A stretch of 43,289 nt of DNA from contig NZ_JAAIVC010000016.1 in the NCBI RefSeq assembly GCF_010975005.1, forward strand, positions 1-43,289, given 5' to 3'. The stretch comes from Caulobacter sp. 17J65-9 (GTDB lineage: Bacteria > Pseudomonadota > Alphaproteobacteria > Caulobacterales > Caulobacteraceae). The notes beneath the pieces were generated by a model. It made no database searches. It was given only the letters and a program-made list of their open reading frames with translations, and was not told where the DNA came from. Each line of letters begins with the position of its first letter. Within the stretch, counting starts at the first letter, position 1. Both the position numbers and the translations under genes were made by a program. This document shows, piece by piece, positions 34,628 to 43,103 of the stretch.

Positions 34628-36014
34628 TCGCCAGGGTGAAGCCCGGCCAGTAGATGTTCACGAACAGGGTCGAGCCGTCGGGCGAGAAGCACGCGCCCGC
34701 CATCTCGGCGTTCTCGCGGAACACGTTGCGCCCGAAGGTGTAGACCTTGCCGTCGGGCGTGACGCCGCGCAGGTGGTTCGGGTCGGTGTCGGAATACCGG
34801 TCCTCGCAGATCAGCAGGTGGCCCCACGGCGTGACCGTCAGGTTGTCGCCGTAGTCGAGCACCTTCGGATCCTGCGGCTCCACGAACAACTGCAGGCGGC
34901 CGGGCGCGTCCTTCTCGCCGGGCTGGCCCTCGTGGGGGCTGGGCACGTAGCGCATGATCTGGCCGCAGCCGGCGTCCCCGCCGGACGTGCAGGTGAAGTA
35001 GAGCTCGCCGTCGCCGAAGTGGACGCCTTCGCCGCGGGCGAACCAGGCCCCGCCCTTGCCGTGGCCGCGGAAGCGCAGGTCCTCGTCGGGGTTCTCGACG
35101 CCGTCGAGGTCGACCCAGAACACCTCTTTCCAGTCGCCCTGGCGCCAGACCACCTCTTCGTGGTTGCGGCTGTCGCCGCCCTCGGGCGCGTCCTTGAAGG
35201 CCAGGGCCTGCAGCCGGCCGCCCTCGTGCAGCCTGCCCGGCACGTTCGGCAGGTAGCGGTAGAACAGGCCCTTCTGGTCCGAGCTCTCGTCCTCGGTCAT
35301 GTAGATCACGCCGGTGCGGGGATCGACGCAGGCGGCCTCGTGCTTGAAGCGGCCCATCGCCTTGATCGGTCGCGGATCGACCAGGCCCTTGGCGCTGGCC
35401 GGCACCTCGAACACCCAGCCGTGCTCCTTGCCCACGCCGACGCCGGCGCTCATCAGGGTCTCTTCACAGCTCAGCCACGAGCCCCAGGGCGTCACGCCGC
35501 CGGCGCAGTTGCGCACGGTGCCGACCAGGCTCAGGTGCTGGCGTTCCAGCTTCTGGCGGCGCACGTCGTAGATCATGGTGGTCGTGCCGCCGCCGATCAG
35601 GCTTCCGTCGTCGGCCCAGTCGTAGACGAGGTTCTTCGGCAGGCTCTGCGGGGGCAGCCGGCGGCCGGCGCCCAGCGGGCCGTAGTTGACGTCCGGCACG
35701 CTCAGTTCGTGGTTGCGGATCAGCGCCACCCGGTCGCCGCCCAGCGGGATGCAGCCCATGCCGTCGGCCTTGTAGGGGACCAGGAAGGCGTCATCCATGG
35801 TCTCGCCGGCCTGGGAGATCACCCGGTAGCTGAAGCCTTCCGGCAGGTCGAAGACCCGGTTCGGGTCCGCGATCAGCGGGCCGTAACCCGGGACCTCGTT
35901 GCGGTAGGAGGGGGCGTCCAGGTCGACGTCCTCCTGCGCCCGGGCCAGCCGGGCGTAACCGGCGAAGGCGAAGCCGGCGGCCGAAGCCATGAAGGTGCGA
36001 CGGGAAAACGACAT
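34596..36014 (-). CDS. phoX: PhoX-family alkaline phosphatase, copy 1
   Basis: The 472-residue protein has a Tat signal (SRRTFMASAAGFAFAGYARLARAQ) and the PhoX (DUF839) fold. It shows GMGCIPLGGDRVALIRNHEL, NCAGGVTPWGSWLSCEET (169-186) and CVDPRTGVIYMTEDESSD. The PhoX family uses iron and calcium and acts in the periplasm on phosphomonoesters after Tat export. ATG 36014 with GGAGGG upstream is chosen over 36041. Its end overlaps ctaA. It is a clear but diverged paralogue of the next gene upstream. Confidence 0.9.
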   Translation of the reverse strand: MSFSRRTFMASAAGFAFAGYARLARAQEDVDLDAPSYRNEVPGYGPLIADPNRVFDLPEGFSYRVISQAGETMDDAFLVPYKADGMGCIPLGGDRVALIRNHELSVPDVNYGPLGAGRRLPPQSLPKNLVYDWADDGSLIGGGTTTMIYDVRRQKLERQHLSLVGTVRNCAGGVTPWGSWLSCEETLMSAGVGVGKEHGWVFEVPASAKGLVDPRPIKAMGRFKHEAACVDPRTGVIYMTEDESSDQKGLFYRYLPNVPGRLHEGGRLQALAFKDAPEGGDSRNHEEVVWRQGDWKEVFWVDLDGVENPDEDLRFRGHGKGGAWFARGEGVHFGDGELYFTCTSGGDAGCGQIMRYVPSPHEGQPGEKDAPGRLQLFVEPQDPKVLDYGDNLTVTPWGHLLICEDRYSDTDPNHLRGVTPDGKVYTFGRNVFRENAEMAGACFSPDGSTLFVNIYWPGFTLAITGPWNRFQG

Positions 36015-36074
36015 GAAAGCCCTCCGGACTGGAGGCGCCATCTGTCGGTCCTCCAGCAGCAGGCGCTACCGCAG

Positions 36075-36087
36075 GATTGTGACAATC
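36075..36087. promoter_or_regulatory. 13-bp palindrome between the two phoX genes
   Basis: GATTGTGACAATC is a perfect inverted repeat about one central base. It lies 16 bp after the stop of phoX copy 2 and 60 bp before the start of copy 1 (minus strand). It is a candidate operator. It does not match the tandem CTGTCAT-type Pho box. Confidence 0.4.
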
Positions 36088-36103
36088 GTCCCGGTGGGGC
36101 GGA

Positions 36104-37501
36104 TCAGGCCCGCAGCCGGTCCCACGGGCCGGTGATCGCCAGCGTCACGCCCGGCCAGTAGATGTTCACGAACATGGTCGTGCCGTCGGGCGAGAAGCAC
36201 ACGCCGGCCAGCTCGGCGTTCTCGCGGAACACGTTGCGGCCGATGGTGTAGATCTTGCCGTCCGGGGTGACGCCGCGCAGGTGGTTGCGCAGGTTGTCGG
36301 AGTAGCGGTCCTCGCAGACGATCAGGTGGCCCCACGGCGCGATCGTCAGGTTGTCGCCGTAGTCGAACACCTTCGGGTCTTCGGGCTGGACGAACAGCTG
36401 GATGCGGCCGGGCGCGTCCTTCTCCTCCGGACGGCCTTCGTGGGGGCTCGGCACATAGCGCATGATCTGGCCGTGCTTGCCGCCCGAGGTGCAGCAGAAA
36501 TAGAGCTCGCCGTTGCCGAAGTGCACGCCTTCGCCGCGCGAGAACCAGGCCGCGCCAGCCGCGTGGCCGCGCATGCGCAGGTCGTCGTGCGGGTTGTCGA
36601 CCCCGTCGAGGTCGACCCAGAACACGTCCTTCCAGTCGCCGGGGTTCCAGGTCGTGACGCCGTCCTGGTTGCGGCTGTCGCCGCCCTCGGGCGCGTCGCG
36701 GAAGGCCAGGGCCTGCAGCCGCCCGCCCTTGTGCAGTTCGCCGGGCGTGTTCGGCAGGAAGCGGTAGAACAGGCCCTTCAGGTCCGAGCTCTCGTCTTCG
36801 GTCATGTAGACCGCGCCGGTGCGGGGATCGACGCAGGCGGCCTCGTGCTTGAAGCGGCCCATCGCCGTCAGCGGGCGCGGATCGACCAGGCCCTTGGCGC
36901 TGGCCGGCACCTCGAACACCCAGCCGTGGTCCTTGCCCACGCCGGAGCCGGCGTGCTGCACGGTCTCCTCGCAGGTCAGCCACGAGCCCCAGGGGGTCTG
37001 GCCGCCGGCGCAGTTGGTGCTGGTGCCGATCAGGCTGAGGTGCTGGCGCTCCAGCCGCTGCTTGCGCAGGTCGTAGACCAGGGTGGTGGTGCCGCCGGGC
37101 AGGGGCTGGCCGCGGTCGTTGAAGTCGTAGATCCGCTCCTTGGGCAGCCGCAGCGGGCTGTGGCTGGAGACCCCGAGCGCCCCGTGGTTGACGTCGGCCG
37201 GGCGCAGTTCGTGGTTGCGCACCAGCACGACCTTGTCGCGGCCCAGCGGGAAGCAGCCCATGCCGTCGGCCTTGTGCGGGACGTACAGTCCGTCGCTCAT
37301 GGTCTCGCCGGCCTGCGACACCACCCGGTAGGAGAAGCCCTCCGGCAGGTCGAATACCTTGGCCGGATCCTCGACCAGCGGCCCGTAGCCGGCGACCTCG
37401 CTGGTGTAGCCGGGATCGCCTTTGTCCTGGGCCCGCGCGAAGCTGGCGTAGCCGGCGAAGGCGATGCCGGCGGACAGGAACGAGCGGCGGGAAAACGACA
37501 T
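36104..37501 (-). CDS. phoX: PhoX-family alkaline phosphatase, copy 2
   Basis: The 465-residue protein has a Tat signal (SRRSFLSAGIAFAGYASFARAQ) and the same motifs as copy 1: GMGCFPLGRDKVVLVRNHEL, NCAGGQTPWGSWLTCEET and CVDPRTGAVYMTEDESSD. Long stretches are identical to copy 1 and others clearly differ, for example the region after the signal and IGTSTNCAGG. This fits an older tandem duplication. ATG 37501 with a CGGAG site is preferred over the longer frame to 37597, whose extra residues lack family character. Confidence 0.9.
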   Translation of the reverse strand: MSFSRRSFLSAGIAFAGYASFARAQDKGDPGYTSEVAGYGPLVEDPAKVFDLPEGFSYRVVSQAGETMSDGLYVPHKADGMGCFPLGRDKVVLVRNHELRPADVNHGALGVSSHSPLRLPKERIYDFNDRGQPLPGGTTTLVYDLRKQRLERQHLSLIGTSTNCAGGQTPWGSWLTCEETVQHAGSGVGKDHGWVFEVPASAKGLVDPRPLTAMGRFKHEAACVDPRTGAVYMTEDESSDLKGLFYRFLPNTPGELHKGGRLQALAFRDAPEGGDSRNQDGVTTWNPGDWKDVFWVDLDGVDNPHDDLRMRGHAAGAAWFSRGEGVHFGNGELYFCCTSGGKHGQIMRYVPSPHEGRPEEKDAPGRIQLFVQPEDPKVFDYGDNLTIAPWGHLIVCEDRYSDNLRNHLRGVTPDGKIYTIGRNVFRENAELAGVCFSPDGTTMFVNIYWPGVTLAITGPWDRLRA

Positions 37502-37585
37502 GGCGAAGACTCCGGCTTGGCCATGGATATGCCGTGTTCGGATTAAAAGCGCCACGCTGCCGCTTCGAAAACACCGCGGCCGATG

Positions 37586-37623
37586 CGGTATTTTCATACC
37601 GTTTTTAAAATCTTCTTTTAAAA
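37586..37623. promoter_or_regulatory. AT-rich patch with small inverted repeats between phoX and rplM
   Basis: CGGTAT-TTTC-ATACCG (37586-37601) is a 6-bp stem. TTTTAAAA occurs at 37603-37610 and again at 37616-37623, 13 bp apart. This is the most AT-rich stretch in the window. It lies in the divergent promoter region and could bind IHF, HU or a regulator. Confidence 0.35.
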
Positions 37624-37659
37624 CAAAGCATTGGATTTGATTGGGCGCATTTCGGCCGA

Positions 37660-37688
37660 TTGACGCAGCCGGGCGCCTTCTGTATCAA
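37660..37688 (+). promoter_or_regulatory. Promoter of rplM-rpsI
   Basis: TTGACG (37660-37665), a 17-base spacer and TATCAA (37683-37688) fit a housekeeping sigma-70 promoter. The mRNA leader to ATG 37739 would be about 45 bases and includes AGGA before the start. Confidence 0.55.
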
Positions 37689-37738
37689 CCCCGCTTCCGC
37701 GAACGGCCCCGGCCGTCCGCTCAACAGGATTTCGAACC

Positions 37739-38215
37739 ATGCTTAAAACGACCACGGCTTCGCTGAAGCCGGCGGAAGTCGAGAAGAAGTGGATCGTGAT
37801 CGACGCCGAAGGCGCCGTGGTCGGCCGTCTCGCGTCCTTCATCGCCATGCGACTTCGCGGCAAGCACCGCCCGGACTACACCCCGCACGTCGATTGCGGC
37901 GACTACGTCGTCGTCATCAACGCCGACAAGGTGAAGTTCACCGGCAAGAAGCTGACCGACAAGATCTTCTACTGGCACACCGGTTACCCGGGCGGCATCA
38001 AGGAACGCGCTGTCGGCAAGATCCTCGGCGGCCGTTATCCGGAACGCGTTCTGGAAAAGGCCGTGGAGCGCATGCTGCCGAAGGAGAGCCCGCTGGCTCG
38101 CAAGCAGATGACGCACATGCGCCTCTACAACTCGGCTGAGCACCCGCACGCCGCCCAGAACCCCGAAGTGATCGACTTCAAGTCGCTCAACGACAAGAAC
38201 GCGCGGAGCCAGTAA
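37739..38215 (+). CDS. rplM: 50S ribosomal protein L13
   Basis: The 158-residue protein matches L13: [60 protein letters not shown] and [24 protein letters not shown]. The C-terminus is about 15 residues longer than in E. coli, as usual for alphaproteobacteria. It is in an operon with rpsI 3 bp downstream. Confidence 0.99.
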   Translation: MLKTTTASLKPAEVEKKWIVIDAEGAVVGRLASFIAMRLRGKHRPDYTPHVDCGDYVVVINADKVKFTGKKLTDKIFYWHTGYPGGIKERAVGKILGGRYPERVLEKAVERMLPKESPLARKQMTHMRLYNSAEHPHAAQNPEVIDFKSLNDKNARSQ

Positions 38216-38218
38216 GTC

Positions 38219-38710
38219 ATGACCGACGTGCAAGCTGCTGAAGCCACCGGCTTCGACGCCCTGAAGGGCATGGGCACCGCGCCGGTCGAGGCCGCCGTGA
38301 TCCGCGAGCCGCAGATCGACAAGTACGGCCGCGCCTACGCCACCGGCAAGCGCAAGAACGCCGTCGCCCGCGTGTGGGTGAAGCCGGGCACCGGCAAGAT
38401 CACCATCAACGGCCGCGACCAGGAAGTTTACTTCGCTCGTCCGGTGCTGCGCATGATGATCGCCCAGCCGCTGACCATCACCGACCGCGCCACCCAGTTC
38501 GACGTGATCGTGTCGGTCGCGGGTTCGGGCCTGTCGGGCCAGGCCGGCGCCATCCGCCACGGCCTGTCCAAGGCTCTGACCTACTACGAGCCGGGCCTGC
38601 GCCCGGCCCTGAAGGCCCAGGGCTTCCTGACCCGCGACTCGCGCGTGGTCGAGCGCAAGAAGTACGGCCGCGCCAAGGCCCGCCGCAGCTTCCAGTTCTC
38701 GAAGCGCTAA
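38219..38710 (+). CDS. rpsI: 30S ribosomal protein S9
   Basis: The 163-residue protein has the S9 core from [22 protein letters not shown] through [19 protein letters not shown] to the basic tail [19 protein letters not shown], which reaches the P-site tRNA. An N-terminal extension of about 38 residues is typical for the group. A strong terminator follows. Confidence 0.99.
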   Translation: MTDVQAAEATGFDALKGMGTAPVEAAVIREPQIDKYGRAYATGKRKNAVARVWVKPGTGKITINGRDQEVYFARPVLRMMIAQPLTITDRATQFDVIVSVAGSGLSGQAGAIRHGLSKALTYYEPGLRPALKAQGFLTRDSRVVERKKYGRAKARRSFQFSKR

Positions 38711-38733
38711 GGCTCGCGCGCACGCGATACGAG

Positions 38734-38765
38734 AGGGCGCTTCGGGACACCGAGGCGCCCTTTTT
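38734..38765 (+). terminator. Rho-independent terminator after rpsI
   Basis: A 12-bp stem with one G-T pair (38734-38745 with 38750-38761) and GACA loop, followed by TTTTT. Confidence 0.9.
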
Positions 38766-38810
38766 CTATGGCTTTTCCCTCGCTTAGACGGCGGGGTCCG
38801 GGAGGCGTTC

Positions 38811-39761
38811 ATGTCCCACAAGGTTTTCATCGACGGCGAAGCCGGGACCACCGGTCTGCAGATCCGCGCGCGGCTGGAAGGCCGCACCGACCTTCAGCTG
38901 ATCAGCCTGCCGGCCGAGCGCCGCAAGGACGCGAGCGCCCGGGCCGAGGCGCTGAACGCCGCCGACGCCGTGGTGCTGTGCCTGCCCGACGACGCCGCGC
39001 GCGAGGCGGTCAGCCTGATCGCCAACGACACCACCCGCGTGATCGACGCCTCCACCGCGCACCGCACGGCCGAGGGCTGGACCTACGGCTTCGCCGAAAT
39101 GGCGCCGGGCCAGCGCGCGGCCATAGCCGCCTCGACCCGCATCTCCAATCCGGGCTGCTATCCGACCGGCATGATCGCCCTGGTGCGCCCGCTGGTGGCC
39201 GCCGGCCTGATCCCGGCCGACTGGCCGGTGAGCGTCAACGCCGTGTCCGGCTATTCCGGCGGCGGCAAGGCGATGATCGCCGAGTTCGAGGACGCGTCCT
39301 CGCCGGCCTACACCACCGCCGCCTTCCGCATCTACGCCACGGCGCTAGGCCACAAGCACGTGGGCGAGATGCGCCAGCACACCGGCCTGACCCGCCCGCC
39401 GCTGTTCGCGCCGGCGGTCGGCCGCTACGCCCAGGGCATGATCGTGGAGGTGCCGCTGCAGCTGGCCGCCATGGCGGGCGCGCCCAGCGTCGCCCGGGTG
39501 CGGGAGGTGCTGGCCGCCGCCTATGAGGGCGAGCGCTTCGTCTCGGTCGCCACGGCCGAGGAGACCGCCGCCACCAAGACCCTCGACCCCGAGGGCCTGA
39601 ACGACACCAACCGGCTGAAGCTCTACGTCTTCGGCGACGAGGCGGCCGGCCAGGCGCGCCTGGTGGCTCTGCTGGACAACCTGGGCAAGGGCGCCTCTGG
39701 CGCGGCGGTGCAGAACCTGAACCTGGCGCTGGGCCTGGACGAGGGCCTGGGGCTGGAATGA
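38811..39761 (+). CDS. argC: N-acetyl-gamma-glutamyl-phosphate reductase (short, type 2)
   Basis: The 316-residue enzyme of arginine synthesis reduces acetylglutamyl phosphate. The N-terminal nucleotide motif is FIDGEAGTTGLQIRARL, the catalytic cysteine is Cys116 in SNPGCYPTG, and SGYSGGGKAMI follows. The short length and the GEAGTTG motif place it in the ArgC type 2 class. GGGAGG precedes the ATG. rpsI-argC adjacency is common in Caulobacterales. It overlaps the acetyltransferase gene by four bases. Confidence 0.95.
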   Translation: MSHKVFIDGEAGTTGLQIRARLEGRTDLQLISLPAERRKDASARAEALNAADAVVLCLPDDAAREAVSLIANDTTRVIDASTAHRTAEGWTYGFAEMAPGQRAAIAASTRISNPGCYPTGMIALVRPLVAAGLIPADWPVSVNAVSGYSGGGKAMIAEFEDASSPAYTTAAFRIYATALGHKHVGEMRQHTGLTRPPLFAPAVGRYAQGMIVEVPLQLAAMAGAPSVARVREVLAAAYEGERFVSVATAEETAATKTLDPEGLNDTNRLKLYVFGDEAAGQARLVALLDNLGKGASGAAVQNLNLALGLDEGLGLE

Positions 39762-40192
39762 TCCGTCCGGTCCGCCCCGAGGACGTCCCGGCGCTGCGGC
39801 GCATGATGGCGGGCTCGAACGGCTACGCCGACGGGCCGCCGCGCGACATGATCGTGCGCTATGCGACGGACTGGACGCCCCAGGGCGAGACCTTCGTGCT
39901 CGAGGACGAGGCCGGCCTGGCCGGCTTCTACGAGCTGATCGGCTGGGGCGAGCGCGACCGCGAGCTCGACCTGTTCTTCACCGCCGACGACCGCCAGGGC
40001 CAAGGCGTCGGCCGCGCCCTGTTCGACCACATGGCCGGGGAGGCGAGGGCGGTGGGCGCGCAGGCGGTGCTGATCTGCTCCAACCCGGGCGCCGCCGACT
40101 TCTACCGGCGCATGGGGGCGAGCGACGCGGGCGTGAAACCGCCGAGCGACACCATCACCTGGGAACGGCCCAAGCTGGTGCTCACGCTCTGA
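39758..40192 (+). CDS. GNAT-family N-acetyltransferase
   Basis: The 144-residue protein has the GNAT layout: an N-terminal IRPVRPEDVPALRRM, the strand AGFYELIGWGERDRELDLFFTADD, and the acetyl-CoA loop RQGQGVGRALFDHM (Q/RxxGxG/A). It ends with a typical AADFYRRMGA segment. Substrate unknown. ATGA overlap with argC suggests co-expression, but it is too general a family to link to arginine synthesis. Confidence 0.88.
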   Translation: MIRPVRPEDVPALRRMMAGSNGYADGPPRDMIVRYATDWTPQGETFVLEDEAGLAGFYELIGWGERDRELDLFFTADDRQGQGVGRALFDHMAGEARAVGAQAVLICSNPGAADFYRRMGASDAGVKPPSDTITWERPKLVLTL

Positions 40193-40214
40193 TCGGATTC
40201 GGAGTCTGAATATC

Positions 40215-40234
40215 GCGGGTCTATAATGACCCGC
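40215..40234 (+). promoter_or_regulatory. TATAAT -10 box framed by a perfect 7-bp inverted repeat, next to the msrB start
   Basis: GCGGGTC (40215-40221), TATAAT (40222-40227), GACCCGC (40228-40234), then ATG at 40235. The -10 box is a perfect consensus; the -35 is weak (TTCGGA or TCGGAG, 40198-40204). Transcription would begin at or next to the ATG, giving a leaderless mRNA, and the palindrome is well placed as an operator. Confidence 0.5.
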
Positions 40235-40708
40235 ATGAACCGTCGTCTGTTCCTGCTGGGAACCGCCGCTCTGGTCGCCTGCTCGCCGGGCCAGGCCAGC
40301 GCCGCCGATCGCTTCGCCGACTCGCCGTGGCGCAAGCTCTCCGACGCCGAATGGAAGAAACGGCTGTCGCCCGAGGCCTATCGGGTGCTGCGCCACGCCG
40401 ACACCGAGCGTGCGGGCTCCAGTCCGCTGAACAACGAATTGCGGCGCGGGACCTTCGTCTGCGCCGGCTGCGCGCTTCCGCTGTTCAAGTCCGAGTGGAA
40501 ATACGACGCCGAGACCGGCTGGCCCAGCTTCTGGACGGTGCTGAAAGCCAACGTCGTCACCAAGCCGCCGCTGCTGCCCTGGCAGGGCACCGAGTACCAC
40601 TGCGCCCGCTGCCTGGGCCACCAGGGCCACATGTTCACCGACGGCCCGCCGCCGACAGGCCAGCGCTGGTGCAACAACGGCGTGGCCTTGCGGTTCTCGC
40701 CGGTCTGA
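40235..40708 (+). CDS. msrB: Exported peptide-methionine (R)-S-oxide reductase (MsrB)
   Basis: The 157-residue enzyme repairs methionine-R-sulfoxide. Zinc cysteines are Cys76, Cys79, Cys123 and Cys126 (CAGC and CARC). GWPSF, GHQGHMF and the catalytic Cys146 in RWCNNGVALRF are present. RxCxN is kept, although the usual Ser after Asn is Gly. The N-terminus NRRLFLLGTAALVAC has a twin arginine and a lipobox with Cys16, so it is probably an exported lipoprotein. ATG 40226 is inside the -10 box, hence the 40235 start. Confidence 0.9.
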   Translation: MNRRLFLLGTAALVACSPGQASAADRFADSPWRKLSDAEWKKRLSPEAYRVLRHADTERAGSSPLNNELRRGTFVCAGCALPLFKSEWKYDAETGWPSFWTVLKANVVTKPPLLPWQGTEYHCARCLGHQGHMFTDGPPPTGQRWCNNGVALRFSPV

Positions 40709-40730
40709 GGGCTCGCGGCGGACGGCTGGG

Positions 40731-40751
40731 CCCTCGGGACAAGCCCGAGGG
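40731..40751. repeat. Short palindrome between convergent msrB and Mur ligase genes
   Basis: CCCTCGGG (40731-40738) and CCCGAGGG (40744-40751) form an 8-bp stem with loop ACAAG. Sequences of this form are frequent intergenic repeats in related genomes. No T-run follows, but the position fits a terminator role. Confidence 0.45.
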
Positions 40752-40765
40752 TGACGCCGATTGAT

Positions 40766-42169
40766 TCAGCCGCCGATCCGCTCCAACAGCTCCGCCGCGA
40801 AGATCGACAGGGTGTCGTCCCGGGCGCCCATGATCACGATGCGGTCGCCGGGCCTGGCCAGCTCGACCAGCCGGTCGCCGCAGGCGGGCCGGTCGGGCAG
40901 GGCGCTCGCGTTGCGGCCGCGCGCGGCGATGGCTTCGGCCACCTCGCGGCTGCCGACGCTGCGGTCGACCGTGCCGCCGAAGTAGACCGGCTCGGGCATC
41001 AGCAGCACGTCGTCGGCCGCCAGGCCGTTCACGAAGCAGTCGACGAAGGCGCCCTTCATCAGCCGCAGCGGGCCGTATCCGTGCGGCTGGAACATGACCA
41101 GCAGCCGGCCCGGGAAGGCGTGCAGGGTGTCGAGCGTCGCGCCGATCTTGTCCGGGTTGTGCCCGAAGTCGTCGATGACGGTGACGCCCTTAGCCGTGCC
41201 GATCACGTCCATGCGCCGCTTGATGCCGGCGAAGCCGCCGACCGCGGCGGCCGCGTCCTTCAGCGCCACGCCGCTGGCCATCGCCGCGCCGAGAGCCGCC
41301 AGGGCGTTGGAGACGTTGTGCAGGCCCGGCGTCTTCAGCCGGACGGGATAGGCCGCGCCCGTGGCGCGCTCGACCACTTCGAAGCTGATGCCGTCCGGCG
41401 CCGGGATCGGGTTGCGGGCCGTCAGGTCCGCGTCGGCGCGCGAGAGGCTGTAGGTCACCCGCTTGTCGGCCGGGACGCTCTCGGCCAGGGCCGCAGTCTC
41501 GTCGTTGTCGAGGTTCAGGACGGCGGTGTCGGCCTTGGCGACGAAGGCGCCGAACAGCTGGCGCAGCTCCTCCATCGACTTGTGGTCCAGCGAGATGTTG
41601 TTCACCACCGCGACCTTGGGCCGGTAGAGCGCGATCGAACCGTCGCTTTCGTCCACCTCGGAGGCGAACACGTCGCCGTTCCCGACCAGGGCGCTGGCGA
41701 AGGGTTGCTCGGGGGTGATGAAGTTCTTCATCTCCGCGCCGTTCATCACCGTCGGGTCGCGGCCGGCCTCGTGCAGGATCCAGGCGATCATGCCGGTGGT
41801 GGTGGACTTGCCGCTGGTGCCGGCCACGCCGATTCCAAACGGGGCGGCGTTGAACAGCTGGGCCAGCAGCTGGGCGCGGGTCATCATCGGCGCGCCGACC
41901 CGGCGCGCGGCCTGCACGTCCGGCACGGTCTCCTCGACCGCGGCGGAGGCGACCAGGATCTGTTCGGGGCGGGTGATTCCGCTGCCGTCCTGGGGGAACA
42001 GGCCCACGCCGCGCCCGCTCAGGAACTCGAACTTCTTGCCGATGCGGCCCTGGTCCAGCGCCCGGTCCGAGCCTTCGACCTGCGCGCCGCGCGCCTGCAC
42101 GATAAGGGCCAGCGGCGCCATGCCGCTGCCGCCGACGCCGCAGAAAAAGTAAGCTTTGTCTTGAAGCAT
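40766..42169 (-). CDS. Mur ligase family protein, probably Mpl-type (UDP-N-acetylmuramate peptide ligase)
   Basis: The 467-residue protein resembles MurC/Mpl. It has the UDP-sugar loop [14 protein letters not shown] at the N-terminus, the ATP loop [10 protein letters not shown] (117-126), [28 protein letters not shown] and [10 protein letters not shown]. MurC itself is normally in the division cluster, and the divergent LD-carboxypeptidase gene points to recycling. I therefore prefer Mpl, which attaches recovered tripeptide to UDP-MurNAc; a second MurC is the alternative. ATG 42169 gives the family N-terminus; the longer start at 42208 adds 13 residues. Confidence 0.78.
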   Translation of the reverse strand: MLQDKAYFFCGVGGSGMAPLALIVQARGAQVEGSDRALDQGRIGKKFEFLSGRGVGLFPQDGSGITRPEQILVASAAVEETVPDVQAARRVGAPMMTRAQLLAQLFNAAPFGIGVAGTSGKSTTTGMIAWILHEAGRDPTVMNGAEMKNFITPEQPFASALVGNGDVFASEVDESDGSIALYRPKVAVVNNISLDHKSMEELRQLFGAFVAKADTAVLNLDNDETAALAESVPADKRVTYSLSRADADLTARNPIPAPDGISFEVVERATGAAYPVRLKTPGLHNVSNALAALGAAMASGVALKDAAAAVGGFAGIKRRMDVIGTAKGVTVIDDFGHNPDKIGATLDTLHAFPGRLLVMFQPHGYGPLRLMKGAFVDCFVNGLAADDVLLMPEPVYFGGTVDRSVGSREVAEAIAARGRNASALPDRPACGDRLVELARPGDRIVIMGARDDTLSIFAAELLERIGG

Positions 42170-42228
42170 GAGGGGACCGTATAAGCCGGTCAAACCCTTG
42201 GCAACCAACGGAAACGACGCAGGGCACG

Positions 42229-43062
42229 ATGAGCGGGGGGAAGGTGAGGATCGGCGTCGTGGCGCCTGGCGGACGCAGCACGCCCGAGGTGGCCGCGCGC
42301 GTCCAGGCGCTGGTCGCGTCGGCGTACCCGCAGGCTGAGCTGGTCTTCCATCCGCAGTGCTTCCTCACCGACGGCCACTTCGCCGGGCCGGACCAGGCCC
42401 GCGCCGACGCCTTCGTCGAGGTCGCCAACGACCCGAGCTTCGACGCCCTGTGGTTCGCCCGCGGCGGCTACGGGGCCGGGCGGCTGACCGAGCTGGTCCT
42501 GCCGCGCCTGACTGACGCCGCCAGGGCCAAGACCTATCTGGGTTACAGCGACGCCGGCAGCCTGCTGGGCGCGCTCTACGGCCGGGGCTTCCGCAACATC
42601 GTCCACGGCTCCATGCCCCAGGACATCGTCCGTGCCGGCGGCGAGGCGGCTGTAGCCCGTTCGCTGGCCTGGCTGGCCGAGCGCGCGCCGTCCAGCCTGG
42701 AAGGCGGGATCGCGCCGGGTGAGAAGACCGCCGCCTTCAACATCGTCATCCTCAGCCACCTGCTGGGCACGCCCTGGCAGCCGGACCTGAGCGGCCACGT
42801 GCTGCTGCTGGAGGAGGTGTCGGAGTACATGTACCGGATCGACCGGTCCCTGCTGCAGATCACCAGCAATCCGGACATCCGCAAGGTCGCCGGCATCCGG
42901 CTGGGCCGCTGCTCCGACATCCCGGCCAACGACCCCGACTTCGGCCGCACCGAGGAGGAGGTCGCCCGCTACTGGTGCGAGCGCGCCGGCATCCCCTACC
43001 TGGGTCGCGCCGACATCGGCCACGACGTCGACAACAAGGTCGTGCCGTTCGGAGGGGTCTGA
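42229..43062 (+). CDS. LD-carboxypeptidase (peptidase family S66)
   Basis: The 277-residue serine peptidase of the LdcA fold has its nucleophile in [10 protein letters not shown] (Ser107). The glutamate is in [17 protein letters not shown] (Glu199), and the histidine is in [13 protein letters not shown] (His265). These are the three S66 catalytic residues. LdcA cuts the terminal D-alanine from recycled murein tetrapeptides, making tripeptide for Mpl. It is divergent from the Mur ligase across 59 bp. A microcin-immunity MccF-like role is possible for S66 proteins but less likely here. Confidence 0.9.
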   Translation: MSGGKVRIGVVAPGGRSTPEVAARVQALVASAYPQAELVFHPQCFLTDGHFAGPDQARADAFVEVANDPSFDALWFARGGYGAGRLTELVLPRLTDAARAKTYLGYSDAGSLLGALYGRGFRNIVHGSMPQDIVRAGGEAAVARSLAWLAERAPSSLEGGIAPGEKTAAFNIVILSHLLGTPWQPDLSGHVLLLEEVSEYMYRIDRSLLQITSNPDIRKVAGIRLGRCSDIPANDPDFGRTEEEVARYWCERAGIPYLGRADIGHDVDNKVVPFGGV

Positions 43063-43066
43063 AGGC

Positions 43067-43094
43067 GCGCCTCCCGCCCGGGGGCGAGAGGCGC
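43067..43094. terminator. Stem-loop between convergent genes, no T-run
   Basis: GCGCCTC (43067-43073) pairs with GAGGCGC (43088-43094), with further partial pairing GCC/GGC inside. It lies between the converging carboxypeptidase and SIMPL genes. It has no U-tract, so it is weak as an intrinsic terminator. Confidence 0.35.
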
Positions 43095-43103
43095 GGGCTC
43101 AGG

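Noticed and set aside
34596-37501. Tandem phoX as an assembly duplication
   Set aside because: The copies differ in many residues, in length and in signal sequence, so this is a true older duplication.
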